From Micropruina sp. (GTDB taxonomy: Bacteria > Actinomycetota > Actinomycetes > Propionibacteriales > Propionibacteriaceae): a DNA stretch of 64,000 nucleotides. Of the stretch, positions 16,946-24,621 are shown piece after piece. The notes beneath the pieces are model-generated. The model was not told the DNA's origin, made no database searches, and saw only the letters and a list, made by a program, of their open reading frames with translations. The position numbers and the translations under genes were made by a program. Numbering within the stretch: the first letter of the stretch is position 1; every line of letters begins with the position of its first letter. The stretch is taken from positions 1 through 64,000 of the forward strand of contig JADJTO010000035.1 of assembly GCA_016711105.1 (NCBI GenBank). Direction: 5' to 3'.

Positions 16946-18940
16946 GTGACCGCTGTGAGCATGACCGACCCCTTGGTTGGGCACGTGCTGGATGGACGTT
17001 ACGTCATCCAGCGCAAGCTGGCCCGTGGCGGCATGGCAACTGTGTACCTGGCCAACGACACTCGGCTGACCCGGGTCGTCGCGGTCAAAGTCATGCACGA
17101 AGGCCTGGGCGATGACCAGGACTTCGTCAGCAAGTTCGATCGGGAAGCCCGCGCCGCCGCCAAACTCGCCCACCCCAACGTGGTCGCCGTCTTCGACCAG
17201 GGCGTCGACCGTGGCCGTCCCTTCATCGTGATGGAGTACGTCGAGGGGTGCACGCTACGCCACCTGATCACCCGGGAAGCTCCCTTCGAACCGAGCCGGG
17301 CGCTCGACCTGTTGTTGCCGGTCGCCGATGCGCTGGCCGCCGCACATGAGGCCGGGCTGATCCACCGCGACATCAAGCCCGAAAACGTGCTGATCTCGGA
17401 CCGCGGCCAGGTGAAGGTCGCCGACTTCGGTCTCGCCAAGGCGGTCAGCGCGCAGACCGCGACGGCCACCGGTCTGCTGATCGGCACCGTCTCCTACATC
17501 GCCCCCGAACTGGTCACCCACGGCAAGGCTGACCCGCGCTGCGACGTCTACGCCCTCGGCGTGGTGCTCTACGAAATGCTCACCGGAAAGAAGCCACACA
17601 CCGGCGAGAGCCCGATCCAGGTCGCCTACTCGCACGTGCACAACCCGATCCCGACGCCCTCCTCGACCCACAAGGCCTCGTGGCGGGAATCCCGGACCGC
17701 GATCCCGCCCTACCTGGACGCCCTGGTCACCACCGCTGCGGCCCGGCAGCCCGCGCTTCGCCCCGAGAACGGACGAGTGCTGTTCGAGCACCTGCGCCAG
17801 GCCAGAGAAGCGCTCGGTAAAGGCGTGATGGACGATCCGGCACTCACCGCCCGGATGCGCCAGACCCAGCTCGACCCGGACGCCCTGCTGACCGAACACA
17901 TCCCGCCGATCCCCGCGGGCACCCCGTCGCGCACGGCCACCCTGCGGTTCACTCCCTCGACGCCGCTGAGCCCGGGCTTCCCGCAGACCCCCGACGGTCT
18001 GCCCTATTACGACGACGATCCGGGGGTTCCGGCACCTCGAGTCAGCCCACCCCCGGTGCGACGCCGTCGCGGGATCGCCGTCCTGCTGCTGGTCTTCCTG
18101 CTCACCATGGGCCTCGGGTACGGAGTGTGGTACTTCGCCGCCGGACGTTTCACCACCGTGCCGGATCTGCGCGGGATGACCCAATCCCAAGCAACGGCCG
18201 CAGGTCTGACCAATGGCGTCCGGGTGGCCTTCGACAACGAGTACAGCGAGAACGTCGCTTCGGGCCAGATCGTTCGCACCGATCCGCTGACCGGGGAGAG
18301 AATGCTGTCTGGCGGCGAGTTGCGGGCGTTCGTGTCCCGCGGGCCCGAGCGCTATCCCGTGCCGACGATGGCCGGAATGACCCAGGCCGCTGCCAGCGCG
18401 GCCCTGAGCGCGGCCCGGTTGACCTTGGGTGATGTGGAGCAGGAGTTCCATGACAAAGTCGAAGCCGGCGACGTGATCTCGTCCTCGATCAAGGCCGGAA
18501 CGCCGGTGAAGCCTGGAACCGTCGTCGACCTCAAGGTGTCCAAGGGCCCAGCGCCGGTCGACCTGGTGGACTGGACTGGCAAGAAGTACACCGAGGCCAA
18601 GGCGGCGTTGACCGAACTCGGCTTAGTCGTCAAAAAGTCCGAGGACGCCTTTTCCGACACTGTCGCCAAAGGGTTGATCATCACCCAGACGCCGGCCGCA
18701 GGGCAGGTCTTCCGCGCCGACACCGTGACCTTCCAGGTCTCCAAGGGCCCCTCGATGATCGAGATCCCCAACGTGCGCGGCCTGACCGTGGACGCGGCCA
18801 CCGCCGAACTCAAGAAGGCCGGCTTCAAGGTGTCGGTCAAGCGGTTGATCAACTTCGGCTTCGGACGGGTCGCCTACACCACGCCGGGATCCGGGACGAA
18901 AGCCGCCCCCGGCTCCACCGTGATCATCAATGTGGCCTGA
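16946..18940 (+). CDS. PASTA-domain Ser/Thr protein kinase (PknL position)
   Basis: 664-residue membrane kinase sensing cell-wall fragments or lipid II through PASTA repeats. The kinase domain has GRYVIQRKLARGGMATVYLA (glycine loop), AVKVM, HRDIKPENV, VADFGLAKA and SYIAPE. A Pro-rich linker follows, then one TM helix (about residues 375-398), then four PASTA repeats to the C-terminus (FTTVPDLRGM, YPVPTMAGM, PVDLVDWTGK and MIEIPNVRGL each begin one). The GTG at 16946 has GGAG 6 nt upstream; the ATG at 16961 (MTDPLVGHV) is the alternative. By position it matches mycobacterial PknL, although PASTA domains are more typical of PknB. Confidence 0.93.
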   Translation: MTAVSMTDPLVGHVLDGRYVIQRKLARGGMATVYLANDTRLTRVVAVKVMHEGLGDDQDFVSKFDREARAAAKLAHPNVVAVFDQGVDRGRPFIVMEYVEGCTLRHLITREAPFEPSRALDLLLPVADALAAAHEAGLIHRDIKPENVLISDRGQVKVADFGLAKAVSAQTATATGLLIGTVSYIAPELVTHGKADPRCDVYALGVVLYEMLTGKKPHTGESPIQVAYSHVHNPIPTPSSTHKASWRESRTAIPPYLDALVTTAAARQPALRPENGRVLFEHLRQAREALGKGVMDDPALTARMRQTQLDPDALLTEHIPPIPAGTPSRTATLRFTPSTPLSPGFPQTPDGLPYYDDDPGVPAPRVSPPPVRRRRGIAVLLLVFLLTMGLGYGVWYFAAGRFTTVPDLRGMTQSQATAAGLTNGVRVAFDNEYSENVASGQIVRTDPLTGERMLSGGELRAFVSRGPERYPVPTMAGMTQAAASAALSAARLTLGDVEQEFHDKVEAGDVISSSIKAGTPVKPGTVVDLKVSKGPAPVDLVDWTGKKYTEAKAALTELGLVVKKSEDAFSDTVAKGLIITQTPAAGQVFRADTVTFQVSKGPSMIEIPNVRGLTVDAATAELKKAGFKVSVKRLINFGFGRVAYTTPGSGTKAAPGSTVIINVA

Positions 18941-18944
18941 CGGC

Positions 18945-19586
18945 TCAGCCGGGAGTCCACGGTTTGTGGGAGCGTAGGTCGCTCAGCGTCGTCGAGGTCA
19001 TCTGGTTGACCCGGCCGAACACCAGCTGAAAGCCGCGTTCGCTGAGCAGTCCGTCGTGGATCGGGAAGCCTGACGGAGCTCCCACCGCACGGACGAAGTC
19101 GACCGTCTCCTTCATCGCTGCCCAAGGCCCATACGCGGGCATGGCCAGCACGTCCACCCCGGCCGGCACGGTGGCCAACGAATCCCCCGGGTGGAAGAAG
19201 GTCGGCTCCCCCTCGGCGCTGATCACCAGGCCGACGTTGCCGATCTGCGGGATGTCGCGGTGAATCACCGCGTGCAGGCCGCCGACCGCGCTGATCCGGA
19301 CGCTCCCCAACTCGATCGTGGTGTCGGCCGCCAGCGGCTCAGCCCAGGGCAGTTCCACGGCCGTGAGCACCTGCGGCTCGACGTACACCAAGGCATCACA
19401 GTTCGCCTTCAGCAACTGCGGCGCATGCTCAGGGTCGAGGTGATCGGGATGCTGATGGGTGACCAGGACGGCGTCCAGATCGCGCACGTGATGCCACTGG
19501 GTGGAGAAGTTGCCGGGGTCGATCAGGATCCGTCGATCGGCGACCTCGACGAGCACGGCGGCGTGGCCCAGGTGGGTGATCTTCAT
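18945..19586 (-). CDS. Metallo-beta-lactamase-fold hydrolase (UlaG-like)
   Basis: 213 residues of a short MBL-fold protein. MKITHLGHAAVLVE starts the fold, the zinc motif THQHPDHLD (HxHxDH, about residues 43-51) is intact, and the later ligands are in HPGD and in FPIHDG. This is the UlaG/YtnP-like class of predicted L-ascorbate-6-phosphate lactonase relatives. The substrate is unknown. The ATG at 19586 is preceded by TAAGCT 6 nt upstream on the minus strand. It converges with the kinase gene and is divergent from the antiterminator region. Confidence 0.88.
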   Translation of the reverse strand: MKITHLGHAAVLVEVADRRILIDPGNFSTQWHHVRDLDAVLVTHQHPDHLDPEHAPQLLKANCDALVYVEPQVLTAVELPWAEPLAADTTIELGSVRISAVGGLHAVIHRDIPQIGNVGLVISAEGEPTFFHPGDSLATVPAGVDVLAMPAYGPWAAMKETVDFVRAVGAPSGFPIHDGLLSERGFQLVFGRVNQMTSTTLSDLRSHKPWTPG

Positions 19587-19611
19587 CGGCCCAGCTTAAG
19601 CGCTGATCCCA

Positions 19612-19641
19612 TTGCATCGCTCGTCCGACTAACCCTAGAGT
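19612..19641 (+). promoter_or_regulatory. Promoter driving antiterminator leader
   Basis: TTGCAT at 19612-19617 and TAGAGT at 19636-19641, separated by 18 bp, resemble a housekeeping sigma-factor promoter. Initiation about 7 nt later would give a short leader that contains the RAT and terminator below. Confidence 0.45.
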
Positions 19642-19666
19642 TGACCACGAATCCCCGTGATTCTCC

Positions 19667-19695
19667 AGGGTTGTTACTCCAACGAGGCAAGACCT
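19667..19695 (+). promoter_or_regulatory. LicT/BglG-type ribonucleic antiterminator (RAT)
   Basis: The segment GGGTTGTTACTCC-AAC-GAGGCAAGACC closely follows the RAT consensus, which has GGnTTGTTACTG on the left arm and CAGGCAAnACC on the right. The upper stem is CTC/GAG rather than CTG/CAG, a compensated change that keeps pairing. The right arm overlaps the ascending arm of the terminator at 19691-19732, the usual design in which protein binding to RAT prevents termination. No BglG-family gene is in this window, so the regulator would act in trans. Confidence 0.75.
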
Positions 19696-19732
19696 GGGCT
19701 TCTGGCTGCGCCGGAGGCCCGGGTCTTTTTTT
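19691..19732 (+). terminator. Intrinsic terminator in esterase leader
   Basis: Stem GACCTGGGC / GCCCGGGTC (one G-T wobble) extended by CTGG/CCGG, followed by seven T residues. It lies 51 bp upstream of the esterase start and overlaps the RAT, so it is most likely a conditional terminator rather than the end of an upstream gene; the nearest upstream genes run the other way or end 750 bp earlier. Confidence 0.85.
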
Positions 19733-19783
19733 GTTGCCCGATCCTGGCCGCAGTCCCCACACCCTGAGGAGGGAGCTTCAACG

Positions 19784-21034
19784 ATGAAGAGACAACTGAT
19801 GGCGGTGGCTTTGGCCACCGCCGCCCTGATCAGCCTGCCGACACCGGCGCAGGCGAGACCGAACGCCATCGTTCCGTTCGACCTCAACGCGGTCGTCCTG
19901 GACGGCGGCGAGCAGGTCACCGCGGTCACTCTGGACACCTCGCGTTTGGGCCGGGTGGATGCCGCCGGCCTGACCACGCAGACGTTCAGCGTGCACGCGA
20001 AGGCCGAAAGCCCCGTCCAGATCGAGAACGGCGAAGTCATCTACAGCCTGTACGACACCGACCGCGAGGTCACCGGCGTCCGGGTCGAGGATGGCGACAT
20101 CGTGGTCGAACTCAAGCACGGGCCCGGCGTGAGCGGAGCCGCCACGCTGGGCTACCTGGGTGTGGCCGCCCGGAACGTGATGCTCGACCTGTCGTACACG
20201 ATCGCTCAGAACAGCGCGATCACCGTCAACGGACGTCCACTGACCCTGTCGGGGCTGGTGCAACGTGACCTGGTGGACCCCGAAGTGGACGCCTTCGCAC
20301 ACCACACCAGTGCCGAGGGGATCAAGTACCGCCTGTTCGAGCCGCGACGGACGGGTTCGGCAGCGCGGACGGCAGCCCCGCTGATCATCTGGTTGCACGG
20401 CAACGGCGAAGGTGGCATCCCGGCGTCCTACAACAACGAATCGCAACTTCGAGCCAACCGCGGTGGCGTCGGCCCGGCCACACCCGAGGCGCAGGCGATC
20501 TTCGGTGGCGCCTACGTGCTCGCACCCCAGGTGCCTGACACCTGGTACAACATCGACAGCGCCAGCTACGACACCTTAATCAAGGCCGTGATCGACCAGG
20601 TGGTGCGTCGCAACCGGATCGATCCGGAGCGGATCTACCTCCTGGGCGGCTCCGCCGGCGGCATGATGACCCTCCAGCTGGCCGGACGCTACCCGAGCTT
20701 CTTCGCCGCCGACGTGACCACCGCCCCGGCGTTGTACCTGAATCGGACGGGGCTCTACACCACCACGGCCGAGCAGTTGCTCACGTTGCAGACCACGCCC
20801 ACCTGGTTGGTCCATGCCACCAATGACCCGGTCGTCCCCTACGACAAGAGCAGCCTGTGGGCCTACACACTGCTACAGCCGTTCGGGAACGTGACCCTCA
20901 CCACCTACGACGGGGTGGTCTGGGACGGGGTGACCTACAGCGGGCACGCAAGCTGGATCTACACCGCGCGCAACGACCCGGCGAACGCTGACGGTGAGCA
21001 CGTGTGGCAATGGTTGGCTCGTCAGCATCGGTGA
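19784..21034 (+). CDS. Secreted Ig-like/alpha-beta hydrolase esterase
   Basis: 416 residues with a Sec signal peptide (MKRQLMAVALATAALISLP, cleavage after AQA at about residue 23). An N-terminal beta-rich Ig-like region follows (about 25-160), then an alpha/beta hydrolase: oxyanion region WLHGNGEGG, nucleophile in GGSAGGMM, an acid in NDPVVPYD, and a catalytic His in SGHASW near the end. Such Ig-plus-esterase proteins resemble secreted carboxylesterases and PHB-depolymerase-like enzymes. The ATG at 19784 follows GAGGAGGGAG. The antiterminator leader suggests control by a sugar PTS, hence a possible role in deacylating plant or glucoside substrates (inference). Confidence 0.85.
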   Translation: MKRQLMAVALATAALISLPTPAQARPNAIVPFDLNAVVLDGGEQVTAVTLDTSRLGRVDAAGLTTQTFSVHAKAESPVQIENGEVIYSLYDTDREVTGVRVEDGDIVVELKHGPGVSGAATLGYLGVAARNVMLDLSYTIAQNSAITVNGRPLTLSGLVQRDLVDPEVDAFAHHTSAEGIKYRLFEPRRTGSAARTAAPLIIWLHGNGEGGIPASYNNESQLRANRGGVGPATPEAQAIFGGAYVLAPQVPDTWYNIDSASYDTLIKAVIDQVVRRNRIDPERIYLLGGSAGGMMTLQLAGRYPSFFAADVTTAPALYLNRTGLYTTTAEQLLTLQTTPTWLVHATNDPVVPYDKSSLWAYTLLQPFGNVTLTTYDGVVWDGVTYSGHASWIYTARNDPANADGEHVWQWLARQHR

Positions 21035-21051
21035 CGAATCGAGGTTGAACT

Positions 21052-21085
21052 CCCCTGCCAGCGGGCTTTCTGCTCGCTGGCGGGG
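21052..21085. terminator. Bidirectional terminator between esterase and aroG
   Basis: Inverted repeat CCCCTGCCAGCG / CGCTGGCGGGGG with loop GGCTTTCTGCT, centred between two convergent genes. Confidence 0.7.
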
Positions 21086-21088
21086 GCC

Positions 21089-22477
21089 TCAGAAGTCCTC
21101 GTGCCGGAACTCCTGCACGGGGTTGGTCCGTCGGATTCGTCCGTCGGTCAGGCGCTGGGCGATCTGGAACGCCAACTCCAGTGACTGGCTGCGGTTCAGC
21201 CGCGGGTCGCAGGCCGTTTCGTAACGATTGGCCAGGTCGGCTTCGGCCAACTCCTCGACCCCGCCGACACATTCGGTGACATCGTCGCCGGTCAGCTCCA
21301 TGTGCACCCCGCCGGGCCAGGTTCCCAGGGCTTCGTGCACGTCGAAGAAGCCGTTCATCTCCTCCACCACCTGGGAGAAGGCGCGGGTCTTGTAGCCGTT
21401 GGCGGTCTCGAAGGTGTTGCCGTGCATCGGATCGCAGACCCAGACCACCTTGCGTCCAGTCGCCTCCACCGCTTCGATGATCGGCGGCAGCGCCTCGCGA
21501 ACCCTTGACGCCCCCATCCGGGTGATGAAGGTGAGCCGGCCCGGTTCACGATCCGGATCGACCGCCTCGGCCAGGGCGACGGCCTCCGCGCCAGTGGTGT
21601 TCGGGCCGAGCTTGATCCCGATCGGGTTGCGCAGTTGGCGCGCGTAGGCGATGTGCGGACCGTCCAGTTGACGGGTCCGCTCCCCGATCCAGACCATGTG
21701 CGCCGAGACGTTGTAAGGCGTGTCTGTGCGCTGGTCGATACGCGTCAGCGCGTGCTCGTAAGCCAGCAGCAACGCCTCATGGCTGGAGTAGAAGTCGACC
21801 GTCCGGAAGGCGTCGTTATCGACACCACAGGCGACCATGAAGGCCAGCGCTCGCTCGATCTCATCCGCCAGCGCCTCGTACCGCTCCTCGACCCCAGAAC
21901 TCCGGACGAAGTCGCGGTTCCAGCTGTGCACCGAACGCAGGTCGGCGAACCCTCCCTTGACGAAGGCCCGGATCAAGTTCAGCGTGGCAGCGGAATGGTT
22001 GTAGGTCTCGACCAGTCGCTGCGGATTGTGGACCCTCGACTCGGGGGTGAACTCCAGCCCGTTGACCGCATCGCCGCGGTAAGCAGGCAAAGTCACGCCA
22101 GCGCGGGTTTCGTTGTCGTTGCTGCGCGGCTTGGCGTACTGCCCGGCCAACCGACCCACTTTGACCACGGGCACCTGCGCTGCGAAGGTGAGCACAACCG
22201 CCATCAACAACAGCACCCCGAGCGTGCCACGAATGTTCGACGCAGTCACGGTCTCAAAGGTCTCGGCGCAATCGCCGCCCTGCAGCATGAAAGCCTCACC
22301 GGCCGCCGCCGCCGCCAACTTGGTGCGGAGTTCGTCGCATTCACCGGCAAATACCAACGGCGGACGACGTCGCAGTTCGTCCATCACCCGGGTCAACGCG
22401 TCAGCGTCGGCATAGGTCGGCTGCTGCCGGGGATTCAGGTTCTGCAGCTGCTCAAGGGTCGGGATCTGTTCGGACAC
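21089..22477 (-). CDS. aroG: Class II DAHP synthase
   Basis: 462-residue plant-type 3-deoxy-D-arabino-heptulosonate 7-phosphate synthase, the first step of the shikimate pathway. Signatures are FMLQGGDCAETF, VVKVGRLAGQYAKPRS, GDAVNGLEFTPESR, SVHSWNRDF, and WVCDPMHGNTFETANGYKTR with the metal-binding Cys, His and Glu residues. It corresponds to mycobacterial AroG, which is feedback-regulated with chorismate mutase. The GTG at 22477 is preferred over one seven codons upstream because TATCCT ends 7 nt before it and the longer form has no ribosome-binding site. Confidence 0.95.
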   Translation of the reverse strand: MSEQIPTLEQLQNLNPRQQPTYADADALTRVMDELRRRPPLVFAGECDELRTKLAAAAAGEAFMLQGGDCAETFETVTASNIRGTLGVLLLMAVVLTFAAQVPVVKVGRLAGQYAKPRSNDNETRAGVTLPAYRGDAVNGLEFTPESRVHNPQRLVETYNHSAATLNLIRAFVKGGFADLRSVHSWNRDFVRSSGVEERYEALADEIERALAFMVACGVDNDAFRTVDFYSSHEALLLAYEHALTRIDQRTDTPYNVSAHMVWIGERTRQLDGPHIAYARQLRNPIGIKLGPNTTGAEAVALAEAVDPDREPGRLTFITRMGASRVREALPPIIEAVEATGRKVVWVCDPMHGNTFETANGYKTRAFSQVVEEMNGFFDVHEALGTWPGGVHMELTGDDVTECVGGVEELAEADLANRYETACDPRLNRSQSLELAFQIAQRLTDGRIRRTNPVQEFRHEDF

Positions 22478-22531
22478 GCCGGTCAGGATACGCGCCACTC
22501 CGGGTGAGGCGGCAATCTGGGATGACCAGCC

Positions 22532-23287
22532 TCAGGGAGTGGGCACCTTGATCGGCGGCGCGGGATCGCCACCGGGCCGCGGACGCACCCGTGCGGTGGC
22601 TTCTTCCGAACTCAACGAGCCGGACTTCACCGAGGTCCCGTACGCCTCGACATAGGTCTGTCCGCTCAGCTCCACGATGGCGTTCATCACCTCATCGGTG
22701 ACCCAGCGCAGCACCCGACGGTTGTCCGGCTGATCGTAGTAGGCGCTGAAATCCAGCGGCTTGCCCACCCGGACCACCGGCCGGTCCATCCAGGGCAGGC
22801 CGAACTTCTTGATCATCTCGGTGCGCACGACCCCCACCGGAACCACGGGGACCCTGGCGGCCAGAGCCATCCGAGCGACCCCCGTTTTGCCCTTGAAGAG
22901 TCGTCCGTCCGGTGAGCGCGTGCCCTCGGGATAGATGGCGACCAGGCCGCCGTCATGCAGCACCTTGATCACCGGACCAAGACCATCGAGATTGGCCCGC
23001 CCCCCGGAGCGATCCAACGGCACTTGCCCGGAAGCCTTCATGAACCAGGCGACCACCTTGGACCCAAGACCTCCCTTCCCGTGGAACAGTTCGGCCTTGG
23101 CCGGGTAGACCAACTCGCGGTGAATCATCGAAGGGATCAGGAACGTTTCCCCGGCGGACAGATGGTTGCTGGCGAGAATCACGCCACCGCTGGCAGGGAT
23201 GTTCTCCTCGCCCTCAATCCTCGCGCGATACAGCAGCGTCACGACTGGACGGAAGAACAGATTCTTGGCCACCGCATACAACAACAC
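22532..23287 (-). CDS. plsC: 1-acylglycerol-3-phosphate acyltransferase
   Basis: 251-residue PlsC-type acyltransferase making phosphatidic acid. Motif I reads NHLSAGE, so the usual HX4D Asp is Glu here. The other blocks are normal: PLDRSGGRAN (motif II region) and YPEGTRSPDG (motif III, acyl-acceptor binding), followed by VPVVPVGVV. There is no obvious TM helix, so it is probably peripheral on the inner leaflet. The GTG start at 23287 has TAGGGT 6 nt upstream on the minus strand. The same neighbour order (aroG then an acyltransferase) is found in mycobacteria (Rv2182c). Confidence 0.9.
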   Translation of the reverse strand: MLLYAVAKNLFFRPVVTLLYRARIEGEENIPASGGVILASNHLSAGETFLIPSMIHRELVYPAKAELFHGKGGLGSKVVAWFMKASGQVPLDRSGGRANLDGLGPVIKVLHDGGLVAIYPEGTRSPDGRLFKGKTGVARMALAARVPVVPVGVVRTEMIKKFGLPWMDRPVVRVGKPLDFSAYYDQPDNRRVLRWVTDEVMNAIVELSGQTYVEAYGTSVKSGSLSSEEATARVRPRPGGDPAPPIKVPTP

Positions 23288-23362
23288 GTGAGCACCCTAG
23301 AACCTCCGGGCAATCGGCTCAACGGGGGTGGCCCACGGCGGACTTGCCTTCGCCGACCGGGC

Positions 23363-23368
23363 TACCAT
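23363..23368 (+). promoter_or_regulatory. -10 element of lipase gene (leaderless type)
   Basis: TACCAT, 6 nt before the GTG start at 23375. Confidence 0.5.
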
Positions 23369-23374
23369 GACCGC

Positions 23375-24118
23375 GTGCAGGTGAACGAGTTCGCCCGGGA
23401 CCAGATGGCGGGCAGCGGCCCGACGGCGGTCCTGTTCTGCCATGGCTTGACCGCCTCGCCGTGGACGCTGCGCGAGTGGGCGCAAGCCACTGAGCGGGGC
23501 GGGTTCACCGTCTCGGTACCCCGCCTGCCCGGGCATGGCACCACCTGGCAGGAGCTGACCATCAGCGATTGGCGCGATTGGTACGCGCGGGTCGAACGTG
23601 AGTTCCTGCTGCTGCGGCGGACCCATCGACGGGTCTTCGTCGCCGGTATTTCGATGGGTGCCGCGCTCGCCCTGAAACTGGCCGAACAGCACCCCGACGA
23701 CGTGGCCGGCCTGGTGCTGGTGAATCCGGCGGTGCAGGGGTACCCGAAACTCGCTCTCGTCCCGTTCATCAAATATCTGATGCCCGCCGCCAACGGGATG
23801 GACAGCGAGATCTCCTTACCGGGTGGCTTCGACCACAGCTACCCCCAAACTCCGCTGCGCACCGTGCAATCGATGATGCAGTTGTGGAGCGAGGTTCGCT
23901 CCTGGCTGGATCTCGTGCGCTGCCCGTTGCTGGTCTTCCGCTCCGATATTGATCGGGTTGTTCCGGGGAGCCCCGCCGATGTCGTGGTTCGTCAGGTGTC
24001 CTCAACGGAGATCCAGCTGCGCCCGCTGACCCGCAGTGGTCACGTGGCCACCAAGGACTACGACGCCGACCAGATCTTCGCCGAGTCCCTCGACTTCTTC
24101 GACAGGCATGACCAGTGA
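23375..24118 (+). CDS. Carboxylesterase/monoacylglycerol lipase-like hydrolase
   Basis: 247-residue alpha/beta hydrolase of the Est30 / monoacylglycerol lipase kind. CHGLTASPWTLREWA carries the oxyanion HG and the family's Leu-Thr-Ala-Ser signature. The nucleophile is in AGISMGAAL (about residue 93), the acid Asp in FRSDIDRVV, and the His in RSGHVATKDYD. No signal peptide, so cytoplasmic. The GTG at 23375 is chosen from frame and the -10 spacing. It is divergent from plsC and overlaps the next gene by 4 bp, so the two are co-transcribed. Confidence 0.88.
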   Translation: MQVNEFARDQMAGSGPTAVLFCHGLTASPWTLREWAQATERGGFTVSVPRLPGHGTTWQELTISDWRDWYARVEREFLLLRRTHRRVFVAGISMGAALALKLAEQHPDDVAGLVLVNPAVQGYPKLALVPFIKYLMPAANGMDSEISLPGGFDHSYPQTPLRTVQSMMQLWSEVRSWLDLVRCPLLVFRSDIDRVVPGSPADVVVRQVSSTEIQLRPLTRSGHVATKDYDADQIFAESLDFFDRHDQ

Positions 24119-24621
24119 GCACCCTCTCCGACGACGAGCGTTTCGCCGCCATGATCGCGGCGGAGTTCCCTGATGCGGTGTTCCATGGTCAGCCGCCGCA
24201 CAGTCAAGCCAGCCCCTCGACCCAGCCGTCCGCGCAGCCAACGGCACCACCGGCCACCCCGATGATCGCGGAACCACCCCCGGCCCCGGCCGACGCTGCC
24301 CCGGTGATCGAACCGATCAGCGTTGCGCCGCCCCCCAGCGTGGATCCCGGCCTGTTCCGGGTCTGGACGCCCCCCGAGGAACCGGAGGAGGAGTTCGTGC
24401 CGCCGCCGACCCCCGTGGCGACGCCGTGGTCGACCGAGGGCAAGGTGGGCGTCGGGTTGATCGGCTTCGCGGTCGCGATGGTGTTGCTCGCCGCCTTTGG
24501 CGCGACCATGCCCCTGTGGGTGGCCATCGTGTCTGGCGCGGCACTCTTCGGCGGAACCGCCTTGTTGCTTCGTCGGTTGGCCAAGAGTCCCCCGCCCGAC
24601 GACGACGGCGCGGTCCTCTAG
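24115..24621 (+). CDS. Small membrane protein with Pro-rich N-terminus
   Basis: 168 residues, unrecognised by name. An acidic start (SDDERFAAMIAAEFPDAVF) is followed by a Pro/Ala/Ser-rich disordered stretch (about 25-100), then two closely spaced transmembrane helices (about 108-150, around VGVGLIGFAVAMVLLAAFG and WVAIVSGAALFGGTALLL) and an acidic tail. The GTG overlaps the lipase stop (GTGA), so translation is coupled. It converges with the lipoprotein gene with a 4-bp overlap. No enzymatic motif is seen. Confidence 0.8.
   Translation: MSTLSDDERFAAMIAAEFPDAVFHGQPPHSQASPSTQPSAQPTAPPATPMIAEPPPAPADAAPVIEPISVAPPPSVDPGLFRVWTPPEEPEEEFVPPPTPVATPWSTEGKVGVGLIGFAVAMVLLAAFGATMPLWVAIVSGAALFGGTALLLRRLAKSPPPDDDGAVL

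Noticed and set aside
23375..24621. Lipase and membrane protein as a secreted lipid system
   Set aside because: No signal peptide on the lipase and no further lipid genes beyond plsC, so the proposal has little support.
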